The notes: generated from the sequence alone by a model not told the origin. Shown: positions 41,206 to 51,338, numbered from the stretch's first letter. The stretch is DNA of 64,000 bases from Symbiodinium natans (GCA_905221605.1 CAJNDS010002465.1:62001-126000), one strand, 5' to 3'. Numbers and translations: made by a program.

Positions 41206-41305
41206 GACCCAGGAGTAACCTAGGAATCAAAAGGGTACCCCTTTTGGTTTTTCAGGGGATTATAAGGGAGCCCCTACCCTAAAACAGGGAAATCATGGCC
41301 TACTC
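41206..41305. mobile_element. Compact inverted-repeat element (CTAGACCCAGGAGTAACC family)
   Basis: Left end CTAGACCCAGGAGTAACC; right end GGCCTACTCCGGG. Lies in the first intron of the RRM_2 gene. Carries a single CCCTAAAA unit at the site where 36846-37036 has a long array. Confidence 0.75.
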
Positions 41306-42138
41306 CGGGCCTTCGCTCATGATCGTAATAGCAATATGTACACCCTGCATCTGAGAGATAGGAAACTTGTTGACGCCCTGCGGCCTGAAATTCTGAGCCA
41401 CCTCGGGATAGGGTTCCTATGTCCAAGAATACCCTCGAACCTCATAAGGCCTCGGCAGCCCGGTATTGTAGAAAACCCGAAACCCTAAACCCGTTTTGGT
41501 AACTTGCGTTTACAAGGGGACCCATAACCCCAAAAGGGCGAAAGTCAGTGGACCACTCAGCTACCAAGAAGCCCTATAAAAGCCAAGCCAGGTCAAGAGG
41601 GCTTTGGAGATTCCTTGCACCCTAAACCCTAAACCCTGAGCCCCTAAACCCTAAACCCTGAATGCTAAACCCTAAACCCTAAACCCTAAACCCGTAACCC
41701 TTAACCCTAAACAAGCACACCGCGGCGAGAATGTCGGCCGGCGGTTTCCTTCCCAAACCCTGGGACTCTATGGGTTTGGGGTTTAGGGTTTAGGGTTTTA
41801 GGGTTTGCAGATTAATTAGGATTTAAGAGTTTAGGGCCTAAACCTCCAAAATCCCCAACTCTAAACCCTGGGAACCAGATTTGCGTTCAGGGGCCCCCGA
41901 CGTCGACCCCCACCTATGGTTTAGGGTTGGAGTTGAGGATTTAGGGCGACACACACGCAGAACCTCGACTGAACAGAACTCTAGGCCTTAAACCCTAAAC
42001 CCACAACCCTTAACCTCAAATACTGAGCCTGAGATTAGGCGCAGGGTTCGAGAGTTGAGGGTTTCAGGTTCTCAGGGTTGAGGGTTCTTAGGGTTTAGGG
42101 TTTCGGGTTGAGGGTTTAGGGTTTAGGGTGATACAAGC

Positions 42139-42188
42139 CTTGAGGGTCTCGCCGGTGAAATGATCGGGCAAGTTCTTGAGCATCACGC
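42139..42188 (-). CDS. Mei2-like RRM_2 protein, 50-nt exon with domain start
   Basis: Minus frame VMLKNLPDHFTGETLK is the first strand and helix of RRM_2 (consensus T-x-VM-[LI]-[RK]-N-[IL]-P..[YF]-T). Acceptor CAGCCTGAG|GC. The junction to ELIDKEGF requires CTCAAG|GCTTGT, a GC-AG intron, the non-GT donor class common in dinoflagellates; no GT donor gives an in-frame join. The upstream exon may be 42850-42910. Confidence 0.8.
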
Positions 42189-42240
42189 CTCAGGCTGGGC
42201 CCTGTGAGGCCGTGAACCCTAGACGAGATCTGAGGTCCCG

Positions 42241-42332
42241 TTTAGGGTTTAGGGTTTAGGGTTTAGGGTTTAGGGTTTAGGGTTTAGGGTTTAGGGTTTA
42301 GGGTTTAGGGTTTAGGGTTTAGGGTTTAGGGT
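42241..42332 (+). repeat. (TTTAGGG)n array, about 13 units
   Basis: Directly upstream of the RRM_2 domain-start exon on the minus strand, where it reads (CCCTAAA)n. Confidence 0.97.
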
Positions 42333-42459
42333 AGCCATAAAAACGAGGAGTAGAATATTCTAAAGATCCCTCTTTTCGATGGGACATAGCCATGCACTAC
42401 TTCAAGGGACTAAAGGAGGGACCCATAGAACAGACCTTAGGGGTTAGTTCGGGGTTCTT

Positions 42460-42668
42460 TAGGGGCTACTTAGGTACATAGGGACTACACAAGGTATATA
42501 TGGGGGTTATATACTGACTGGCCCAAAACCCAAGGAAATAAAAGTTGAAACTTTCAGAATAAACTACCTTCTCAGAAGCCCAAAAGTTGAAAAGTTGGGT
42601 TTTGAGCCAGTAAGTAGGGGCTACTTAGGTACATAGGGACTACACAAGGTATATATGGGGGTTATATA
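42460..42668. mobile_element. 101-bp inverted-repeat element between 54-bp direct repeats
   Basis: 42460-42513 and 42615-42668 are identical 54-bp copies (TAGGGGCTACTTAGGTACAT..). Exactly between them lies the 101-bp element CTGACTGGCCCAAAACCCAA..TTGGGTTTTGAGCCAGTAAG (42514-42614), the sister of the introner at 57238. The flanks abut the element to the base. Confidence 0.9.
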
Positions 42669-42849
42669 GGGGAGTAATAATAAGGCTAAGGGTCCCTTCG
42701 AGAGGCCCATCTTTCTACTACGCCAGCACAGAAACCACGTAGTGCCTTTATTTAGGGCTTCGGGTCTAGCTGGATAAACCCTAAACCCTAAACCCTAAAC
42801 CCTAAACCCTAAACCCTAAACCCTAAACCCTAAACCCTAAACCCTAAAC

Positions 42850-42910
42850 GATTTAAGGCCTAAGGGCTCCTTTTGCCTAATAAGGTTCGGGCTCCGCGTC
42901 TTGGGCGGCC
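42850..42910 (-). CDS. Exon-like island upstream of the RRM_2 exons
   Basis: GGTTCAG|GG opens PPKTRSPNLIRQKEPLGLK; 13 of 17 codons end in G/C. A disordered basic linker that could belong to the same protein N-terminal to RRM_2. Link unproven. Confidence 0.4.
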
Positions 42911-43432
42911 CTGAACCTAAACTCAACTGTCCTTAGGAACGGTTTAGGGTCTAGGGTTCAGCGCTTTGGGCTAGGGTTTAGGGTTTAGGGTTTAGGGTTT
43001 AGGGTTTAGGGTTTAGGGTTTAGGGTTTAGGGTTTAGGGTTTAGGGTTGTAGCCATCATGACCCAAAGTAGGCCTCCGCTGGCTCCGGAAACCTTAAGCA
43101 CCAAACCCTAACCCCTGCGCCCTAAAGTCCCAACAAATCTAAAACCCCAAACCCCTGGATCCCTATTAGGGTTTAGGGTTTAGGGTTTAGGGTTGGTTTA
43201 TGGTTTAGATCCCTAAAACCCCTGAAGCCCCAAACCGCTTAAACCTTTCAGCCTGAAAGCCTAAAACTCTGAAACCCTGAACCCTGAACCCTAAAACTCT
43301 AAAACCCTAAACCCTAAAACTCTAAACCCCTAAACCCTAAACCCTAAACCCTAAAGCCGTAACCCTGAAACCCTCAAGCCGAAGCTGACAGAGCGAAGCT
43401 TGAAGCCGCGATGCTGGTCCGGTGCTCCTGCC

Positions 43433-43560
43433 GAAGAGCTATTCTCTTAGTCCCTTAGTATGCCTAAACCCTAAACCCTAAACCCTAAACCCTAAACCCT
43501 CAACCCTAAACCCTAAACCCTAAACCCTAGGGCCCATGTAACTACCCTTAGAGAAGAGCT
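43433..43560. mobile_element. Inverted-repeat element with telomeric core and 8-bp target duplication
   Basis: GAAGAGCT at 43433-43440 and 43553-43560 flank an element whose ends (TCCCTTAGTATG, CATGTAACTACCCTTAG) belong to the GGTAGTTACATGGTCCCTTAG family. The centre is about ten CCCTAAA units. Confidence 0.7.
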
Positions 43561-44144
43561 GCAGGGCCGACAGGGACTTAGGATTTAGGGGGTCTAGGGG
43601 TTCAAGGTTTCGGGGTTGTAGGTCTTGGGGTTTTGGGGTTTAGGGTTTAGGGGTTTAGGGTTTAGGGTTTTGGAGTTTAGGGTTTAGGAGTTTAGGGTTT
43701 GGGGGTTTAGGGTTTAGGGTTTAGGGGTTTAGGGGTTTAGGGTTGGGGGCAAAGGTTTTGGAGTTTAGGGTCTAGGGAGGCGCCAATATCCCTCAACTAA
43801 GGAATCTTTGAATCTTTGCTAATTGAGGGTTCAATATCCGTGAAGCCTCTGGGCTTTCGGTGGTGCCTTTGTTAAGCCAAGCCTATATTAAATATGACAA
43901 AAATTGTCACAACAAGTTATGACAAAGCAAACGGGGGAACTACACGTGGCGGCTTGGGATGGGCAGAAGGGTTCGGTTTGGGGTCTGAGGCTTTGGATTG
44001 GGTTGAGTGTGCGTGATTGAACCTCCCCCTCCTAAAACCCTGACGCGCAGGCGACGAGTTACGCTAAAGCTTGTATACGTCTAAAAAGCCCACATATGTA
44101 GAGATGACCGTAAATATGCATATCATCTAGCCATACTACTAGCT

Positions 44145-44200
44145 AATAATGATCGGAGGGTGGTTGGATTCAACGGGTTGGGCACGAAAGCCTTGGCTCA
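44145..44200 (-). CDS. Exon-like island
   Basis: GAGCCAAG| opens AFVPNPLNPTTLRSLLASS on the minus strand. Unrecognised. Confidence 0.3.
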
Positions 44201-44336
44201 AAAGAGCTAAACTCTAATCCCCAAAAAACCTAAACCCTATTTAAACCAACCTTAACCCCAAAAACCCCTCAAACTCTAGACGCTACAAAACCCAAAAAAA
44301 AACCTAACAACTAGAAGCTGCGATGTTTTTTGTGCA

Positions 44337-44337
<1 letters not shown>

Positions 44338-44390
<53 letters not shown>

Positions 44391-44400
44391 TGTTTTGTTT
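44338..44400. repeat. TA/TG microsatellite followed by G-run
   Basis: TATATA then TGTGTG, then poly-G at 44401. Other TA microsatellites at 10110, 11180, 26015, 30662, 30893, 62820 and 63055. Confidence 0.95.
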
Positions 44401-44496
44401 GGGGGGGGGGGGTTGTCGCTTCAGTCTAGAGTTCTACGAATGTACAAAAAGAGTGTGTGTGTATATATATATGTATATACATATGTTTCTTATATC

Positions 44497-44613
44497 AAGA
44501 GAGAGCGAGAGATGTGAGTGCCGGAGCCTTCTCCTAAACATGGGGACTTCGTTAGGCGCCTTGTCGCCCCTCACCCAAATAACCCCCCAGCATCCAAAAA
44601 ACTGCTGCCGCAC
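44497..44613 (-). CDS. Exon-like island, about 37 codons
   Basis: GTCGGCTACAG| opens VRQQFFGCWGVIWVRGDKAP then NEVPMFRRRLRHSHLS. About 70% G/C third positions. A plus ORF overlaps. Unrecognised. Confidence 0.45.
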
Positions 44614-44679
44614 CTGTAGCCGACTAACCGTAAAGCACAGCCCTCAACCTGAAAACCCTGGGTTTAGAGGGTTTAGGGT

Positions 44680-44990
44680 TTAGGTTCCCCCCCGAACCCT
44701 AATTAAGCCCCTAAACCCTAAATCCTATACCTAGGGTTCCCCCCAAACCCTAAGCGAACCTCTAAACCCTAAATCCAAAACCGAGGGTGCCCCCCCCCCC
44801 AAACTCTAAGCGAACCTCTAAATCCTAAATCCTGAACCTAGGGTTCCCCCCAAACCCTAAGCAAACCTCTAAACCCTAAATCCTAAACCTAGGGTTCCCC
44901 CCAAACCCTAATCAAGCCTCTAAATCCTAAATCCTGAACCTAGGGTTCTCCCCAAAACCTAAGCAAACCTCTAAACCCTACGTCCTAAAC
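44680..44990 (+). repeat. Tandem repeat, about 58-bp unit with telomeric segments
   Basis: Five copies of CCTAGGGTTCCCCCCAAACC followed by CTAAGCGAACCTCTAAACCC and CTAAATCCTAAA. A higher-order repeat built from telomere-like DNA. Confidence 0.9.
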
Positions 44991-45028
44991 CCTAAACCCT
45001 AAACCCTAAACCCTAAACCCTAAACCCC

Positions 45029-45122
45029 CCCGGTGGGCGAGCGCTCCTGTGGATCCCACCACTCGGACAAACCCCACGAAAACGTCGCGTCGTCAGAGCC
45101 CAAGCCGGAGTGTGTATCGACC
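45029..45122 (-). CDS. Exon with strong third-position bias
   Basis: CTCCTTGGCCAG|G opens VDTHSGLGSDDATFSWGLSE then WWDPQERSPTG; 24 of 31 codons end in G/C. Acidic, Trp-rich; unrecognised. Confidence 0.5.
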
Positions 45123-45685
45123 CTGGCCAAGGAGTTGAGGGTCTAAGACATGGGTTCAGGGTTTAGGGTTTAGGATTTAGGGTTTAGGGTGTTAGGGGAA
45201 AGCCGTTCATTTGCAGGGTTTTCAGAACACCTAGAGTTTGGAGGCTTGCTGAGATTGAGGGCTATGCTCGGTTCAGAAAATAAGAAATAAGCACATGCAA
45301 CGAGTAGCACAAACTGGGTTGGCCTTTAAACCCTCCGAAAAATACTTATATGTAGGAGTCTCTTAAAAACCCTAAAGGAAAATGTAGAGTGTCCCAGAAC
45401 CAACCTAGCAAAGTAGAGCCCCCGAAAAAAGTGGTTTAGGGTTTAGGCTCTCCTGCTTTTATAACTTCCTGACCCTACTCAGTCCATTGTGACTTACGTA
45501 AGTTTTGCGGATCCCCGGTAGGTTCACACACCCCCGGCAGGGTTCCCTGCAGACACTCCCACTATGCCCACTCCAGTTACACCAGCCATCGCGAAAGGGC
45601 CCGTCAGTATACTCCTAATCTGGCTCCCTTTTTGCCCTTGTAGAAGCCTAGCAAAAAAACCTTCTGAACCGTTATGAACGACCTA

Positions 45686-45771
45686 CTACTTGGAGGATCG
45701 GCTGGGGTTTCGGGAAGGAGGCAGGCTGCGGGAGCACTGGGTTTCGCAGCATTTTGCGGACCTTTCCCTCT
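45686..45771 (+). CDS. Plus-strand exon-like island
   Basis: Plus frame YYLEDRLGFREGGRLREHWV then SQHFADLSLCK; 23 of 32 third positions G/C. The minus frame (GPQNAAKPSAPAACLL) is less biased. Carries the shared CTACTTGGAGGATCGG. Confidence 0.4.
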
Positions 45772-45853
45772 GTAAGGACCCGACATGCCTTCAAACGATG
45801 AGCCCCACTCAACCCTAAACCCTGAGCCCTGAGCCCTAAACCCTGAACCCTGA

Positions 45854-45998
45854 ACCCTGAACCCTGAGCCCTAAACCCTAAACCCTAAACCCTGAACCCT
45901 AAACCCTAAACCCTAAACTTTAAACCCTAAACCCTAAACCCTAAACCCTAAACCCTAAACCCTAAACCCTAAACCCTAAACCCTAAACCCTAAACCCT
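45854..45998 (-). repeat. (CCCTAAA)n array, about 20 units
   Basis: Long C-rich array with CCCTGAA and CCCTGAG variants at its left edge. Confidence 0.95.
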
Positions 45999-46004
45999 AA
46001 CACC

Positions 46005-46140
46005 CCCTCCCCTCCCGCAAAAAGAGCCTTGCGAGGTCGGTCGGGAACTCCTTAATCTCTTGGCCGAGCTTCGCTGGGGAGGACTCCTGGAGACAGAATT
46101 TCCGTGAGAGAGCGTGCAGAACGGCCCACATTTGAAACCA
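46005..46140 (-). CDS. Exon-like island, about 42 codons
   Basis: Minus frame DWFQMWAVLHALSRKFCLQE then SSPAKLGQEIKEFPTDLARL and FLREG. 30 of 40 codons end in G/C. Amphipathic helices; a good coding candidate. Unrecognised. Confidence 0.55.
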
Positions 46141-46580
46141 GTCGCTCAGTCACTCAACCGCTCAAGCCAGACCCAGTCGCTCAGTCACTTAGACTCTTGC
46201 CTTCCCAGGCCAGACCCAGTCTCTCAGTCACTGAGCCTCTTTTACTCTGATGCTGGGAGAATAGACCCAGTTACTCAGTGACTTACATCACTAAGACCCT
46301 TATGAATTTCTGAGTGTCTGAGCGTTTGAGCGTCTGAGTGTCTGACCGTCTGAGTGTCTGAGTGTCTGAGCATCTGAGCGTCTGAGTATCTGAGTGTCGG
46401 AGCGTCTTAGTCGTCTAAATATCAACACAGCGCACAACTAGCACGTTCGAGCGCCCACGTGCCCGAGCGTACGCGCGTGTGAGTGTCTGAACGTGGAACT
46501 AGAGTGTCTGAGTGTCTGGGTGTCTGACCGTCTGAGCGTCTGCATGTCTGAGCGTCTGAGCGTCTAAGCGTCTGGCGCTT
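46137..46580. repeat. CTCAGTCAC-type minisatellite and (TCTGAGYG)n octamer arrays
   Basis: 46137-46300 repeats CCAGACCCAGTCGCTCAGTC about three times. 46308-46408 and 46500-46575 are octamer arrays TCTGAGCG/TCTGAGTG. Unrelated to the telomere unit. Confidence 0.9.
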
Positions 46581-46611
46581 TTAAGGGCTTGCGGTTTGGG
46601 ATTTAGGGCTG

Positions 46612-46717
46612 AGGGTCGTAGGTTTGACTTACGCTTTAGTTTGGGCTTTTGGGTTTTGGGATTTGCTTTGGATCTGCCATCACGCATGTACCCTGAATGA
46701 CGCTGATGACGCCGCAC
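46612..46717 (-). CDS. Basic exon with good acceptor
   Basis: CCTTGTGTTCATTCAAG| opens VRRHQRHSGYMRDGRSKANP then KTQKPKLKRKSNLRPS. Very basic, nuclear-localisation-like. Unrecognised. Confidence 0.4.
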
Positions 46718-46954
46718 CTTGAATGAACACAAGGGGAAGTAGACCGGTATCGGGTGGTGCCAAAGTGCTCAAAAGAAGACGCTCTCACTCATGGAAGTCC
46801 CCAAACCCTAAGCCCTGAACCCTACACTGTCAACCCTAAACCCCTATCCCTAAACCCCTAAACCCTAAACCCTAAACCCGAAACCCTAAACCTTAAACCC
46901 TAAACCCCTAAACCCTAAACCCTTAACCCTAAACCCCTGAACCCCTGAACCCCT

Positions 46955-47045
46955 AAAAGCCCCAAGCATGGCACGTCTTGCGCCCACCTGGCGTCGAAGC
47001 GAGGGTGAAGGGAACTCCTTCAGCCAGCAAGCGGGGATCAAAAGG
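46955..47045 (-). CDS. Exon-like island, strand uncertain
   Basis: Minus frame DPRLLAEGVPFTLASTPGGR then KTCHAWGF. The plus strand has MARLAPTWRRSEGEGNSFSQ. Neither decided. Confidence 0.35.
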
Positions 47046-47159
47046 TTTAGGGTTTGGGGTTTGTGGTTTGGGGTTTAGGGTTTGGGGTTTCGAGTTTGGG
47101 GTTTGCGGGTTTGCGGGCTTAGGGCTTAGGTTTTGGGGTTTGTGTCAATGCTCTGGCTC

Positions 47160-47250
47160 TTCCAGGTTGCTGCTTGTGCAGAAGTTCAACGTCGAAAAAC
47201 ACAAAACCACTCGTTGAGGAACACGGCCGAAAAGAGCAAATCCCAAAGAT
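47160..47250 (+). CDS. Plus-strand exon candidate with strong acceptor
   Basis: CTCTGGCTCTTCCAG| opens VAACAEVQRRKTQNHSLRNT then AEKSKSQRLS, entering a long CCCTAAA array. Unrecognised. Confidence 0.4.
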
Positions 47251-47254
47251 TAAG

Positions 47255-47398
47255 CCTAAACCCTAAACCCTAAACCCTAAACCCTAAACCCTAAACCCTA
47301 AACCCTAAACCCTAAACCCTAAACCCTAAACCCTAAACCCTAAACCCTAAACCCTAAACCCTAAACCCTAAACCCTAAACCCTAAACCCTAAACCCTA
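47255..47398 (-). repeat. (CCCTAAA)n array, about 20 units
   Basis: Perfect units over about 140 bp. Confidence 0.97.
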
Positions 47399-47483
47399 AT
47401 CCAAGCGGAGAGCTTGGCCTTAAGAGCTTCAAAAACAGGCCCTGAGGACCTGAACCCATGAACTCACAGCGATGCCGCATACC

Positions 47484-47804
47484 ATGAATACACCTAAATC
47501 CCGGACACATACCCTAAACCCTAAGCCCAAAACCCTAAGCCCTACGCCCTAAGCCTTACGCCCTAAGCCCTAAACCCTAAACCCTAAAACCCTAAAACCC
47601 TAAAACCCTAAACCCGAACCCTAAACCCTAAACCCTAAACCCTAAACCCTCTAAGGAGGAGCTTCGGGCTCATGGTTTCTCAAGCTGCCGTTGTTCCCGC
47701 AGGAAATTGAAATGGGGACCACTCGAACTTGGGGCTGTAGGGTTTGGGTGCTTGGGGTTTAGGGTTTAGGGTATGTGTCCGGGATTTAGGTGTATTCATG
47801 GAAC
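47484..47804. repeat. Long inverted repeat, arms about 40 bp
   Basis: CCATGAATACACCTAAATCC..GGACACATACCCTAAACCC at left is exactly complemented by GGTTTAGGGTATGTGTCCGG..TTCATGG at right. The loop of about 240 bp holds telomeric units and a possible exon. Confidence 0.85.
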
Positions 47805-48450
47805 GCTCGAGCTTGGGGGGCTGTAGGGTTTTAGGGCGCTTGGGGGTATTAGGGTTTAGTTGTGTTTTAGGGTTTAGGGTTTAGGGTCTAGAGTTTAGGG
47901 TTTAGGGTTTTCAGCTCTAGTTGATGTGCTAAGCTTTAGGTGCTTGGTGGAGTCTAGTTCAGGGTTTGTGGGATTGTGGCTTTGTATGCTTGGGGTTTGC
48001 GAGTTTGGGGCGTTCAGACTTCAGGGGTTGGACCCGCACGGGACCTTCAATAACGGCCTAGAGCCCCATAAAAAACGGCAGGCCAGTATTTCCAAAAACA
48101 CTACGAAACCCTCAGCCCCAAACCCTATAAGGGTTTAGGGTTTAGGGCTTGGGGGTTTCGAGGTAATCCAATCAGAAAGCTTAGCCTTTTGGGTTTCTAG
48201 GCGCAGGTTATCCAAACCCTAAACCATAAACCCCAAACCCTAAACATAGGGTCTCAGAGGGGAAGAAAACGTACCTACGGTTCTCGATCTAAAAAACACT
48301 TTTGTAACTACCCATGAACCGAACCCCCGGACCCTCAACCCTTAAAACACCAGAAAACACAAATTTCCGGGACACCCGCCCTGTGAAGAGGAGCTTTGGG
48401 GTCAGGATTTAGGGTTAGGGTTGAGGGTTGAGGGTAGAGGGCTATCAGCT

Positions 48451-48513
48451 TTAAATACGGTCGAGCCAGGAGGTCACCTCAATCTCGAAGTTGTAGAAGG
48501 TGTTCTTGATCAC
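48451..48513 (-). CDS. Exon with very strong third-position bias
   Basis: GGCCCAAG| opens VIKNTFYNFEIEVTSWLDRI then TAA; 17 of 20 codons end in G/C. Beta-strand-like. Probably a terminal exon. Unrecognised. Confidence 0.55.
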   Translation of the reverse strand: MIKNTFYNFEIEVTSWLDRI

Positions 48514-48689
48514 CTTGGGCCGGGCTCGGAGGGTTAGCTAAGAACCTGAAAGCAAGAAACGGTTTAGGGTTTAGGGTTTAGGCTTGTAGGGTTTAGATTC
48601 AACAGACGGCAACTACACCCAATCAATTGAGGCAGATTTCCTCTTCGCGGCTGGGGCTTGGGTGGGGTTTTCAAGGGATTAAGACTCGT

Positions 48690-48807
48690 ACTTCTAAGGT
48701 TGTACCCCTGAAGGTTCCCCTTAATCTACTCCTAAAAGGGCCCTTCTATTCCCCTAAAGGATCTTTAGAAAGGGTCCCCAAACCCAAGGGTACAACCTTA
48801 AGGGTCC
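48690..48807. mobile_element. Inverted-repeat element
   Basis: ACTTCTAAGGTTGTACCCCT mirrors AAGGGTACAACCTTAAGGGT. A degenerate relative lies at about 39460-39560. Confidence 0.75.
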
Positions 48808-48905
48808 AAAACTGTCCCTAAACCCTAAACCCTAACCCTAAACCCTAAACCCTAAACCCTAAACCCTAAACCCTAAAAGTGTCCAAGGTAGAATTCCTAC
48901 AGTCT

Positions 48906-48976
48906 TGGGCTCTGAAGTTCGCTTGCAGGCACATGCGAACCTTGCGGGTCCCGTTTTGGACCCGGCCATGATTCTC
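48906..48976 (-). CDS. Exon-like island with GTAGGA donor
   Basis: Minus frame MAGSKTGPARFACACKRTSE then PKT|GTAGGA. A second minus frame is open. Unrecognised. Confidence 0.35.
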
Positions 48977-50477
48977 CGCATACAACCCAAAACCCAAAAC
49001 CCAAAACCCAAAACCCAAAACCCAAAACCCTAAACCCTAAACCCTAAACCCTAAACCCTAAACCCCCCCATCCCCCCCCCCCCCCCCCACAAACAAAAAC
49101 TAAAAAAAAACACCAGCACCCGCCAAGGCACCAATGAGCCAACGCAGCTGGCCATGATGCGCTCTAAGCGGAGATGAAGCAAAGGGGGGGGTCTCCGCTC
49201 TGACTGCGTGACTGCTCTCGGGGGCATCCAATGCTGCGGCGAAGGGTCTTGTAGGGTTTGTGGGGGTTTATAGGTTTTATAGGGTGTAGGGGTTATATTT
49301 ATAGGCCCTGAATCCAAAACCCTGAAGCCTGATACCCTAACAGGGGACTGGTGGGGTCCGGACTGTTTAGGGTTGTGGCACTCTACAAGACCCTAAAACC
49401 TTCCAGCTCTATAAGAAAACCCAAAACCCTAAATCCTAAACCCTACACTCTAAATCCTAAACCCTAAACCCTAAATCCTAAACCCGAAAGCCTCAACATG
49501 CCGCAGAACACACAGGAGCCCTGGGTTTAGGGTTTAGGGTTTAGGGTTTAGGGTTTAGGGTTTAGGGTTTAGGGTTTAGGGCAAGCCCTCAACTCCTCAC
49601 CTTAACGACCGCTAAGGCTCGAAACACTTGAATCTAACCTAGAGTTTAGGATTTAGGACGGATTTGGGGTTTAGGGTTTAGGGTTTAGGATTTAAGGTTT
49701 AGGGTTTAGCGTTTAGAGTTTAGGATTTGGGGTTTAGGGGTAGATCGGCCCCCCCCCGCCCCTCTCAACAAAATTTAGGAACCACATGTTGGGTCTTCTG
49801 GGGGTAGAATTGATCCTACCTAAGTTTAGGGTTCAGGGTTAAGGGCGTAGGGACCCTAAACCCTAAACCCTAAACCCTAAACCCTAAACCCTAAACCCTT
49901 GATCCTAAGCCCTACAGCCTTCAACGAAAAAGAGCCCTAAGCATCCCCAAGCCCCGAAACTCTGAAGGCTACCCAGAGTCCTACAACGAAACACTAGCCC
50001 CTAAACCCTAAACCCTAAACCCTAAACCCTGAACCCTGAACCCTGAACCCTAAACCCTAAACCCTAAACCCCCAAACCCCAAACCCTCCCGCCCTAGACC
50101 ACCTCAGCTTCGAGTCTGCGTCAACAGTCAGCTGCTGTGTCCAGACGTGCTGCCGGCCTCTGCTTGGAGGTTCATTAGCGTTTAGGGTTTAGGGTTTAAG
50201 GTTTAGGGTTTAGGTTTTTAAGGTTTAGGGGTCCCAGGTTTTAGGGGTTTTAGGGGTTTTAGGGGTAGCCTTGCCTCGCTTAGGGTTGAGGGGTTTTAGG
50301 GGCTTTAGGGGGTTTCAGGGTTTTCGGGGTTTTAGGGGGTTTAGAGGGTATGAGTGGTTCCCTACACTGTCGGGGCACCCTAAAGAACAGTCCAGGGATC
50401 TCAACTCTTACGCTCACTCCGAAGATTTCAGAGGTCTAGACTAGGGTCGGGTCTGGGGTTGAACCCTTGTCACCTAA

Positions 50478-50690
50478 AACCCCAAAAACCCCAAAAACCC
50501 CAAAACCCCAAAACCCCAAAACCCCAAAACCCAAAAACCCTAAACCCCGAAACCCCAAAACCCCAAAACCCCAAAACCCCAAAACCCCAAAACCCCAAAA
50601 CCCCAAAACCCCAAAACCAAAAAACCCTAAAACCCTAAACCCCGAAACCCCAAAACCCCAAAACCCTAACACCCGAAAACCCGCAAGCAA
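50478..50690 (-). repeat. Variant array (CCCAAAA)n
   Basis: Mostly CCCCAAAA/CCCAAAAA units replacing CCCTAAA. The Pro-Lys-Thr/Gly-Phe ORFs here are read from the repeat. Confidence 0.95.
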
Positions 50691-51027
50691 AACCAGAAAG
50701 TCAGGGTCCCAAGAGCCCCAAACCAAACCCTACCACCCTGAAGCCAGTTTAGGGTTTAGGGTTTAGGGTTTAGGGTTTAGGGTTTAGGGTTTAGGGTTTA
50801 GGGTTTAGGGTTTAGGGTTTAGGGTTACAAACTGGCGTTCCGTGTAACCCTTGGCTGCCCTAAGTAGGGTAGCTGTAACATTAAACTCCTAGCTGCCTTA
50901 TTAGGAAGCCCAATAAGCCCAAAAAGGCTAAGGATCTAAAGTTACAGTAAAGCACCACAGAGAACCCTAAACCCTAAACCCTAAACCCTAAACCCTAAAC
51001 CCCCCGCGCGTTGCAGGAGGCAATAAG

Positions 51028-51115
51028 TCACCTCAAAGGGGAGTCAAGCTTGGCGGTCACTGCACTGTCAATGGGCAAGGGGCTGCCGGCAGTCAAGGCT
51101 TTGCCACGAATCTCC
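51028..51115 (-). CDS. Exon-like island with GTGACT donor
   Basis: GGTTCAG| opens EIRGKALTAGSPLPIDSAVT then AKLDSPL, ending TTTGAG|GTGACTT. The plus strand also has an acceptor (CGTTGCAG|) and frame. Minus preferred because both edges are present. Confidence 0.4.
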
Positions 51116-51286
51116 TGAACCCTAAACCCTAAACCCTAAACCCTAAACCCTAGACCCTAAACCCTAAACCCTAAACCCTAAACCCTAGACCCTAAACCTT
51201 AAACCCTAAACCCTAAACCCAAACCCTAAACCCTAACCCAACGTCCACAACGTCTGGTCCGTATCAATGATCAGTGCAAGGCTCAC

Positions 51287-51338
51287 CGGCCGTCCATTCA
51301 GCTTCTGTGGAGCCGAGTGCATATGATTTCTGGCGTTT
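51287..51338 (-). CDS. Ty1/copia-type RNase H motif fragment
   Basis: Minus frame KRQKSYALGSTEAEWTA ends at GCCG|GTGAGCC, a consensus donor. It matches the copia RNase H signature K-Q-x(2)-VAL-S-STEAE-[YW]-x-A. About 17 codons, broken off by a telomeric array. A second piece (NLVVVSTRRQN) lies at about 51380-51420. Likely a remnant of, or a domesticated, retroelement gene. Confidence 0.6.

Noticed and set aside
50436-50766. 96- and 99-codon Gly-Phe / Pro-Lys-Thr ORFs
   Set aside because: Direct translation of the (CCCAAAA)n array on either strand.
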